Source: Candidatus Kaiserbacteria bacterium (GTDB lineage Bacteria; Patescibacteriota; Minisyncoccia; Phycocordibacterales; UBA2100). Taken from it: a DNA stretch of 18,439 nucleotides. Of the stretch, positions 13,050-18,439 are shown in pieces; position 1 is the first letter of the stretch, and the number at the start of each line of letters is the position of its first letter. The stretch covers positions 1-18,439 of the forward strand of contig JAMONA010000006.1 of the NCBI GenBank assembly GCA_027066795.1. Direction: 5' to 3'. The notes under the pieces are model-generated. The model saw nothing but the letters and a program-made list of their open reading frames with translations. It was not told the origin of the DNA and ran no database searches. Position numbers and translations under genes: made by a program.

Positions 13050-14369
13050 ATGATAAAAAACTTTAAGCCATCAGCGCGAACTATTATAGGGTCTATAGTT
13101 GCTCTACTTATACTATCTTTAGCGTGGTGGCTAACTTCTATAGGCCCAGTACCTATAAGTTCATTATCGTATACCTCAATAGCTGATACTATAACTGAGC
13201 CAACAATAGTAGCTGGACCTAAGATGGTGCACCAAGAGATGCCAAGTGAGGTTAGGGCGGTATATATGACTGCGTGCTACGGCGCCAGTAAAGTGTTGCG
13301 TAATAAGTTAGTCAGCCTTATAGACAGCACAGAGCTTAACTCTATAATTATAGATATTAAAGATTATACTGGTACCATAGCAGTGCCTACTAAGGCGGCT
13401 ATACTAGAGCAAGGCCAAGAAGGCAGTGGGTGCAAGATAAGAGACGTTAAAGAATTTATAGAGCTATTGCACAGTAAGGGTATATATGTAATTGGGCGCA
13501 TTACAGTCTTCCAAGACCCCCTATATGCTAAGCATCATCCTGGGCTAGCAGTGCATAAGGCTAGTGCTCCGACTGTTCCATGGGCAGATCATAAAGGTCT
13601 GCAATTTATAGATGTAGGAGCTAAAGAGTATTGGGATTATATCGTAGCGCTTTCTAAAGAGTCTCATGATTTATTAGGTTTTGATGAGCTTAACTTTGAC
13701 TACGTACGTTACCCGTCAGACGGACCTATGAGTAATGTCTACTATACCCACTCTGGAGTAAATGGTGTGGTTACAGACGCCAGACGTGCTGCAAATCTTG
13801 AAGAATTTTTCATATATCTTCATAAAGAATTAAGTAAGCCAAATGCACGTGGTGAGATACCGTATACATCTGCAGACCTATTTGGCATGACTGCTACAAA
13901 TTATGATGACTTAACTATTGGGCAGGTTCTAGAGCGCGCGCTTCCGTATTTTGATGTGATTGCACCAATGGTATATCCGAGTCACTACCCTAAGGGCTTC
14001 TTAGGATTTTCTAACGTTAATGACCACTCCTATGAAATAGTTCACTACTCTATGAAGAAGGCTGTAGAACGCACAGTGGCCACAGAGACTAGGATTGCCA
14101 GCATGGCATACACTAAGATAGAGTCAAAAACCACAACCACAGATGGAGGTGTTGAACAGGTTCTAGAGCAGCAAGGTCCAGTTTTGTACAAGAAGCCAGC
14201 ATATAGTACAGGTAAATTAAGGGCGTGGATACAAGATTTTGACTATGGTGGAGACTATGGTATACCAGAGGTGAACGCCCAAATACAGGCTAATAGAGAC
14301 GCGGGTGTAACTGGTGGTTATATGATTTGGGACCCAGCTAACAGGTATACTCGTGGGGTGAGTTATTAA
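13050..14369 (+). CDS. Membrane-anchored putative glycoside hydrolase (DUF4015-type)
   Basis: A 439-aa protein with one N-terminal membrane segment (about 13-33, TIIGSIVALLILSLAWWLTS) and a large outside domain. Motifs VRAVYMTA, NSIIIDIKDYTGTI, GIYVIGRITVFQDP, LQFIDVG and LGFDELNFDYVRYPSDG are those of the putative glycosyl-hydrolase domain DUF4015, a TIM-barrel family. Later AYFD-type features (LPYFDVIAPMVYPSHYPKGF) and the C-terminal VTGGYMIWDPANRY fit the same fold. Asp and Glu in FDELNFDY are the likely acid residues, by analogy. It would act on the cell surface, perhaps on wall or capsule sugars; no substrate is established. It follows rsmI by 14 nt but has its own -10 inside the end of rsmI. 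Confidence 0.82.
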   Translation: MIKNFKPSARTIIGSIVALLILSLAWWLTSIGPVPISSLSYTSIADTITEPTIVAGPKMVHQEMPSEVRAVYMTACYGASKVLRNKLVSLIDSTELNSIIIDIKDYTGTIAVPTKAAILEQGQEGSGCKIRDVKEFIELLHSKGIYVIGRITVFQDPLYAKHHPGLAVHKASAPTVPWADHKGLQFIDVGAKEYWDYIVALSKESHDLLGFDELNFDYVRYPSDGPMSNVYYTHSGVNGVVTDARRAANLEEFFIYLHKELSKPNARGEIPYTSADLFGMTATNYDDLTIGQVLERALPYFDVIAPMVYPSHYPKGFLGFSNVNDHSYEIVHYSMKKAVERTVATETRIASMAYTKIESKTTTTDGGVEQVLEQQGPVLYKKPAYSTGKLRAWIQDFDYGGDYGIPEVNAQIQANRDAGVTGGYMIWDPANRYTRGVSY

Positions 14370-14371
14370 AT

Positions 14372-14400
14372 TTGACATTACTCCTGTTACTTGGTAGTAT
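14372..14400 (+). promoter_or_regulatory. Predicted promoter of the infA-ribosomal protein operon
   Basis: TTGACA (14372-14377), exact 17-nt spacer, TAGTAT (14395-14400), starting 2 nt after the stop of the upstream gene. The predicted start near 14407 gives a leader of about 39 nt before infA. Confidence 0.65.
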
Positions 14401-14445
14401 TTGGCCCAATCTGCCGTCATTTGTGTGGTAGGTTAAAAATTAGTT

Positions 14446-14664
14446 GTGGTAAAACAAGAACAAGAATTATCTGAAGGGACGGTAACGGAGATGTTACCTA
14501 ATGCAATGTTTCGCATTGTAGTAAATCAGACCGATCAAGAGATAGTCGGATTCCTCTCAGGTAAGATGCGTAAGTATCGTATAAAAGTTCTCGTTGGTGA
14601 TACTGTACAGATGGTGTTAGACCCATATGGAGGTAAGGCCCGCATAACAAGAAGACAAACATAA
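14446..14664 (+). CDS. infA: Translation initiation factor IF-1
   Basis: A 72-aa S1/OB-fold protein, the usual length. GTVTEMLPNAMFRIVV, LSGKMRKYRIKVLVGDTVQM and DPYGGKARITRR are the IF-1 signature. It binds the ribosomal A site during initiation. The start codon is GTG (14446); no ATG is available in frame before the conserved region. No SD precedes it (aaaaattagtt). It leads the operon; rpmJ follows after 1 nt. Confidence 0.96.
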   Translation: MVKQEQELSEGTVTEMLPNAMFRIVVNQTDQEIVGFLSGKMRKYRIKVLVGDTVQMVLDPYGGKARITRRQT

Positions 14665-14665
14665 C

Positions 14666-14782
14666 ATGAAGGTAAAATCATCAGTAAAAAAGATTTGTAA
14701 GGATTGTCAGGTGTTACGCCGTAATGGCAGAGTACGAGTAATCTGCAAAGTCAACCCAAGGCATAAGCAGAGACAAGGTTAA
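14666..14782 (+). CDS. rpmJ: 50S ribosomal protein L36
   Basis: A 38-aa protein, MKVKSSVKKICKDCQVLRRN and onward to NPRHKQRQG. The zinc-binding set Cys11, Cys14, Cys27 and His33 is intact (C-x2-C ... C-x5-H), the zinc-ribbon form of L36. The canonical infA-rpmJ-rpsM order supports the call. Confidence 0.97.
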   Translation: MKVKSSVKKICKDCQVLRRNGRVRVICKVNPRHKQRQG

Positions 14783-14814
14783 ATTTAATATTATATAAGC
14801 AAATAGATTGAGTT

Positions 14815-15213
14815 ATGAGAATTGCAGGAATTACAATACCAGATAATAAAAGACTTGAGTATGGGCTTACAGCTGTGTACGGCATTGGTTTGTCACGAGC
14901 ACAACAGATCCTAACTAAGTTAGGTATAGATACCGCGAGTAAGCCAACTGATATAAAATCAGATAAGGAGGCTGAGGTGCGTACTGCTGTGGAGGCTATT
15001 ACAATAGAGGGAGATTTAAAAAGAGAGAAAGCCTCTAATATAAAGCGCCTTAAAGACATAGGTTCAAGACGAGGTGATAGACACAGTCGTGGTATGAAAT
15101 TGCGTGGGCAGACTACCAAGACAAATAACCGTACCGCTCCAAGTGGTATACATGCCATGCATAAGGCTCGTAAAACAATGACAAGTGGTAAAACTAAGGT
15201 AGAAAAGAAGTAA
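14815..15213 (+). CDS. rpsM: 30S ribosomal protein S13
   Basis: A 132-aa S13, slightly longer than usual because of a basic tail (about 12 extra residues). RIAGITIPDNKRLEYGLTAV at the start, VYGIGLSRAQQIL, RLKDIGSRRGDRHSRGMKLR and RGQTTKTNNRT are family blocks. It binds the 30S head and contacts the P-site tRNA through the C-terminal tail. The 32-nt gap after rpmJ is A/T-rich (attatataagc), with no SD. Confidence 0.97.
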   Translation: MRIAGITIPDNKRLEYGLTAVYGIGLSRAQQILTKLGIDTASKPTDIKSDKEAEVRTAVEAITIEGDLKREKASNIKRLKDIGSRRGDRHSRGMKLRGQTTKTNNRTAPSGIHAMHKARKTMTSGKTKVEKK

Positions 15214-15225
15214 TATTATATAATT

Positions 15226-15660
15226 ATGGGAAAGAAAAGAATTGTAAAAAAGAAAGGTAGTACAATGAGTAAGGGGCTTAAGGCTCGTGCACTAGCAAAG
15301 ACAAGCAAGAGAAAAATGGCTGAGGGAGTACTTAATATACAATCAACATACAATAATACTAAGGTAAACTTATCTGACAATGATGGTAACGTTGTTACAT
15401 GGTCATCTTCAGGTGCCCTAGGATTTTCAGGAGCTAAAAAGAGTACACCATTCGCTGCTGCAAAGGTAGGAGAGGTAGTAGGAGAAAAAGCTAAGATGAT
15501 GGGTGTTAAAGAGGTTAGGGCAGTAATAAAAGGTGTAGGACAAGGTAGAGAGAGTGCATTAAGGGCATTTGTAGCTGTAGGCATCAACCTTACCAGTATA
15601 AAAGACGAGACACCTGTACCGCATAATGGCCCAAGACCACCTAAGGCAAGGCGCGTATAG
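15226..15660 (+). CDS. rpsK: 30S ribosomal protein S11
   Basis: A 144-aa S11 with a basic N-terminal extension (MGKKRIVKKKGSTMSKGLKA) before the conserved body: NIQSTYNNTKVNLSD, VTWSSSGALGFSGAKKSTPF and a C terminus PVPHNGPRPPKARRV. S11 shapes the 30S platform. A second ATG at 15265 (Met14) is a possible start. The usual Cys/Thr after PHNG is Pro here. The spacer before the ATG is atattatataatt, with no SD. Confidence 0.96.
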   Translation: MGKKRIVKKKGSTMSKGLKARALAKTSKRKMAEGVLNIQSTYNNTKVNLSDNDGNVVTWSSSGALGFSGAKKSTPFAAAKVGEVVGEKAKMMGVKEVRAVIKGVGQGRESALRAFVAVGINLTSIKDETPVPHNGPRPPKARRV

Positions 15661-15682
15661 TATAAACAATTATATATAAATT

Positions 15683-16279
15683 ATGAAAATTGGACCAAAG
15701 TACAAAATATGTAAAAGATTAGGTGGAGGCATTTTTGAAAAATGCCAGACACAAAAGTTTCAGCTTGCAGAGGCTCGCGCTCGTAAGGGCGGTCCTAGGC
15801 GTCGTGGTATGTCAGATTACGGTAAACAGCTTATAGAGAAGCAGAAGGTACGCTTCTCATACGGTATTACAGAGAAGCAACTACGTAAGTACATAACACT
15901 TGCTACGGCCAGTGCAGATACAGTGCCTACTATGCATGCTGCTCTAGAGATGCGCCTTGATAATGTAATATACAGGGCAGGATTTGCAGCTACAAGGCGT
16001 ATGGCACGTCAGCTAGTAGCGCACGGACACATAACAGTAAATGGCAGCAAGCTTAAGTCACCATCGTATGGCACTAAGATAGATGATCAGGTGGAGGTAC
16101 GTACTGGCAGCAAGAGTAAGACAGTATTTGCTAATGCTACACTTTCTAATGCTACAGCACCAAATTGGCTCACAGTAGATATGAAGAAACTTACAGCTAA
16201 GGTTAAGTCAGTACCAACTTATGAGAGCGGAGCCACACTGTTTGATTACCAAGCCGTGTTCGAGTTCTATAGTCGTTAA
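15683..16279 (+). CDS. rpsD: 30S ribosomal protein S4
   Basis: A 198-aa S4. It has GPKYKICKRLGGGIFEKC at the start, then RRRGMSDYGKQLIEKQKVRF and YGITEKQLRKY, followed by the S4 RNA-binding domain LDNVIYRAGFAATRRMARQL and HGHITVNGSKLKSPSY. It is a primary 16S-binding assembly protein and, in many bacteria, an operon regulator; no regulatory site is obvious here. The four-Cys zinc set seen in some S4 proteins is not complete (only Cys9 and Cys21 are seen). The leader is tatatataaatt, with no SD. Confidence 0.96.
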   Translation: MKIGPKYKICKRLGGGIFEKCQTQKFQLAEARARKGGPRRRGMSDYGKQLIEKQKVRFSYGITEKQLRKYITLATASADTVPTMHAALEMRLDNVIYRAGFAATRRMARQLVAHGHITVNGSKLKSPSYGTKIDDQVEVRTGSKSKTVFANATLSNATAPNWLTVDMKKLTAKVKSVPTYESGATLFDYQAVFEFYSR

Positions 16280-16324
16280 CAATAGTTATTCAATTTTTAT
16301 TAAGCCTTCTTTAAATAATTTAAT

Positions 16325-17299
16325 ATGTCAGATTACCAAGTATCATTACCAACAAAGCCACGAGTCGTAGAAGAGAGCGATACACGTGGTATCTATGAGA
16401 TAGATGGGTTTTATCCTGGCTACGGTCACACTGTAGGTAACTCATTGCGCCGTATCATATTGTCATCATTGCCTGGAGTAGCGATAACAAGCGTAAAGAT
16501 AGACGGTGTTAGTCACGAGTTTTCTACTATAGACGGTGTCGAGGAAGATGTGGTGAGAATACTACTTAACCTTAAGAAGGTACGTTTTAAGACTACGAGT
16601 ACTGAGGAGCAGACGCTTAAGCTTTCAATAAAGGGTCCCAAGACTGTAACTGCAGCAGATATAGAGGTCCCGGGGCAAGTGGAGGTTCTTAATAAAGACC
16701 AGCACATATTAGAGGTGACAGGTAAGACAAGTATAGAGATGGAGTTTAAGATTGAGACTGGTCTTGGTTACGTACCTAAGGAGTCTCTAAATAAAGAAAA
16801 GGTAGACATAGGTGCTATTGCCCTAGACGCTGCTTTTGCACCTATTAAGCGTGTTAACTACGAGGTAGAGAACATGCGTGTAGGAGACAGGACAGACTAT
16901 AACAGATTAAGAATATTCATAGAGACAGACGGTACTCTTAGTGCACATGAGGCGTTAGAGAAGTCTATAGAGATTATGATACATCAACTTAAGGCCATAA
17001 TTGGCTTTAAGGAGGAAGAGCCAGAGATAGAACTAGTGGCGGATGTTGTAGATGAAGAGGTGGTGGAGCCAAAGAAAGAGAAGGCAGCAGACACTGCAGA
17101 GATTTTCAAGACACGTATAGAGGAGCTTAAACTCTCTCAGAGAGTTGAGGCAGCCATGACGGAGGCAGGTATTCGTACTATAGGAGGACTTGTACGCAAG
17201 AGAGAAGAGGACCTTTTAGGTATACAAGGCTTGGGGCAAAAGGGTTTACAAGAGATAAAGCGTGCCTTGTCTAATTATGGAGTAACACTTAGAGCATAA
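16325..17299 (+). CDS. rpoA: RNA polymerase subunit alpha
   Basis: A 324-aa protein of normal length. NTD: FYPGYGHTVGNSLRRIILSS (dimerisation and beta contact), VSHEFSTIDGVEEDVVRILL, and a second block ending LDAAFAPIKRVNYEVENMRV to about 235. An acidic linker of about 35 residues (PEIELVADVVDEEVVEPKKE, 238-257) follows, then the CTD with helix-hairpin-helix (VEAAMTEAGIRTIGGLVRKR ... LGQKGLQEIKRAL), which contacts UP elements and activators. It lies 45 nt after rpsD in the standard order. Confidence 0.97.
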   Translation: MSDYQVSLPTKPRVVEESDTRGIYEIDGFYPGYGHTVGNSLRRIILSSLPGVAITSVKIDGVSHEFSTIDGVEEDVVRILLNLKKVRFKTTSTEEQTLKLSIKGPKTVTAADIEVPGQVEVLNKDQHILEVTGKTSIEMEFKIETGLGYVPKESLNKEKVDIGAIALDAAFAPIKRVNYEVENMRVGDRTDYNRLRIFIETDGTLSAHEALEKSIEIMIHQLKAIIGFKEEEPEIELVADVVDEEVVEPKKEKAADTAEIFKTRIEELKLSQRVEAAMTEAGIRTIGGLVRKREEDLLGIQGLGQKGLQEIKRALSNYGVTLRA

Positions 17300-17318
17300 G
17301 TTTTAGATTAAATATATT

Positions 17319-17675
17319 ATGAAGCATCAGAACAAACAAAGAAAATTCGGAAGAGTACGTAAGGTACGTACAGCATTGTTACGCTCACTTATGCGTGCGT
17401 TAGTGTTAGAGGGTTCTATAGAGACTACTCTTGCCAAAGCTAAGGAGATTCGCCCAATGGTAGAAAAGTTAGTTACGTTGGCTAAGAAAGATACTGTAGC
17501 AAGTAGGCGTGTAATAACCTCAAGACTAGGTAACGATGAGGAGACAAGTAAGAAGCTACATGACGAACTAGCAAAAGAATACAAAGAGCGTCCAGGAGGA
17601 TATACTCGCATTACTAAGCTTGCTAAGTTTTCTGCTAGTACTCGTGACCATGCTCGTATAGAATTCGTTAAATAA
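17319..17675 (+). CDS. rplQ: 50S ribosomal protein L17
   Basis: A 118-aa L17 of typical length: MKHQNKQRKFGRVRKVRTAL, LMRALVLEGSIETTLAKAKE, IRPMVEKLVTLAKKD and a C-terminal half ending GGYTRITKLAKFSASTRDHA. It sits near the peptide exit of the 50S subunit. The leader is aaatatatt, with no SD. A 224-aa open frame on the opposite strand over this gene and the next is a shadow of their codon use. Confidence 0.96.
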   Translation: MKHQNKQRKFGRVRKVRTALLRSLMRALVLEGSIETTLAKAKEIRPMVEKLVTLAKKDTVASRRVITSRLGNDEETSKKLHDELAKEYKERPGGYTRITKLAKFSASTRDHARIEFVK

Positions 17676-17681
17676 TATACT

Positions 17682-18041
17682 ATGACAGACTCAAATATAA
17701 AAGAATATAAAATAAATATAGCTGGTAAAAAGCTGGGTCGAGTATCTAGCGAGATAGCTATGGTGCTTATGGGTAAAGACTCTCCAGAGTTTACACCAAA
17801 CAAAGTAGTGGCTATTAAGGTCATTGTAGAAGGGGTTAATGAACTAGCCTTTAGTGACAAAAAGTTAGGCGAGAAAGAGTACCAGAGATACTCAGGATAC
17901 CCAGGTGGTCGTAAAGTGTTTACTATGGCAAGTGTAGTAGAGCAGCATGGTGCTGCAGAGGTGCTACGTAAGGCTGTATACGGCATGTTGCCAAATAACA
18001 AGCTGCGTAAGCCGATGATGAAGAATCTTATAATTAAATAA
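17682..18041 (+). CDS. rplM: 50S ribosomal protein L13 (short form)
   Basis: A 119-aa L13, about 20-25 residues shorter than the usual 140-145. INIAGKKLGRVSSEIAMVLM at the N terminus, a core with KVIVEGVNELAFSDKKLGEK, the signature YQRYSGYPGGRKVF, and the C-terminal helix LRKAVYGMLPNNKLRKPMMK are intact. The usual N-terminal tail and internal loop are trimmed. It is 6 nt after rplQ and precedes rpsI, as in many bacteria. Confidence 0.94.
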   Translation: MTDSNIKEYKINIAGKKLGRVSSEIAMVLMGKDSPEFTPNKVVAIKVIVEGVNELAFSDKKLGEKEYQRYSGYPGGRKVFTMASVVEQHGAAEVLRKAVYGMLPNNKLRKPMMKNLIIK

Positions 18042-18046
18042 TAAAT

Positions 18047-18439
18047 ATGGCAAAAGATAAATACATAGAGACAGTAGGACGCCGCAAGACAGCAAGTGCT
18101 CGTGTGCGCATTACTGAGGCAAGCAAGACCAAAATAGAGATTTTGTCAGAGGTTGAGGGTAAGATGAAGGCTAAGAAGTTTGAGGAGTACTTCCCAACAA
18201 AAGCTCTACAAGAGACAATATTAGACGTGTTCAAGACAGGTGACGATGCTCCTAGCCTTACATTTGCAGTTACAGCTGTTATTAAAGGCGGTGGCGTATC
18301 AGCACAGGCAGAGGCACTGCGTCACGGTATAGCTCGTGGGCTTATAGAGCACAATGCAGAGCTAAGAGACCACCTTAAGGCACAAGGTTACCTTAAGCGA
18401 GACCCACGCTCAGTAGAGCGTAAGAAGCCAGGCCTAAGG
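18047..18439 (+). CDS. rpsI: 30S ribosomal protein S9 (3' end outside window)
   Basis: The first 131 codons of S9: MAKDKYIETVGRRKTASARV, an internal domain with YFPTKALQETIL, GGGVSAQAEALRHGIARGL and the start of the C-terminal tail SVERKKPGLR, where the window stops. The normal tail ends in Lys/Arg and reaches the P-site tRNA; the remaining few codons should lie just beyond. It starts 5 nt after rplM with aaataataaat before the ATG and no SD. Confidence 0.96.
   Translation, partial: MAKDKYIETVGRRKTASARVRITEASKTKIEILSEVEGKMKAKKFEEYFPTKALQETILDVFKTGDDAPSLTFAVTAVIKGGGVSAQAEALRHGIARGLIEHNAELRDHLKAQGYLKRDPRSVERKKPGLR

Noticed and set aside
17327..18001. 224-aa open frame on the minus strand.
   Set aside because: It lies antisense to rplQ and rplM, has no recognisable domain, and both sense genes are certain.
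1..18439. CRISPR array, insertion sequence or integrase.
   Set aside because: No regularly spaced repeats, no terminal inverted repeats with a transposase, and no integrase-like protein were found. tRNA-Ile shows no duplicated 3' end that would mark an attachment site.

Overview
The window looks like part of a small Patescibacteria (Candidate Phyla Radiation) genome, most likely Parcubacteria/Paceibacteria. The basis is the divergent 16S rRNA (ggctgcagtcgagaatc after the 338-type site, an altered but covarying 530 loop), AT-rich gene starts without Shine-Dalgarno (SD) motifs, and several proteins shortened relative to their families (RsmI, L13, an N-domain-less ClpB). No lineage search was possible, so the lineage call is inference.

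Layout. 1-1421: end of secD and complete secF (Sec translocon motor). 1439-3683: a stand-alone 16S rRNA unit with a promoter, a hairpin-rich leader of about 490 nt, the 16S gene, a 26-bp processing stem flanking it, and an intrinsic terminator. No 23S, 5S or tRNA follows. 3694-7581: promoter, ClpB-type disaggregase, and a Kef/CPA2 cation:proton antiporter 3 nt behind it. 7698-7771: tRNA-Ile(GAT). 10832 back to 7772 (minus strand): a tight three-gene cluster of an Mpl/MurC-type muropeptide ligase, an arginyl/leucyl-tRNA-protein transferase-like GNAT protein, and a divergent PgeF/laccase-domain protein. 10870-12310: an accessory island with a promoter-to-terminator transcript holding a 52-aa secreted or membrane peptide behind a start-codon-hiding hairpin, then a minimal reverse transcriptase (RT) gene with its own terminator, then a promoter-to-terminator stretch that folds as a structured RNA and has no convincing ORF. 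12349-14369: rsmI and a membrane-anchored DUF4015-type glycosidase-like protein. 14372 to the end: infA-rpmJ-rpsM-rpsK-rpsD-rpoA-rplQ-rplM-rpsI, with rpsI cut by the window edge.

Two themes stand out. First, translation initiation: in the 16S 3' tail the anti-SD core CCUCC reads AAUCC, almost no gene in the window has an SD, and three genes (mpl-like, rsmI, DUF4015) have a -10 box placed so that transcription should start 0-2 nt from the ATG (leaderless mRNAs). The RT gene is the exception, with a classical AAGGAGAG 7 nt before its ATG. Second, the RT island: a small RT lacking an obvious thumb, bracketed by two structured transcripts, is the best candidate here for an undescribed, retron-like system. 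Both are read from sequence and remain untested.
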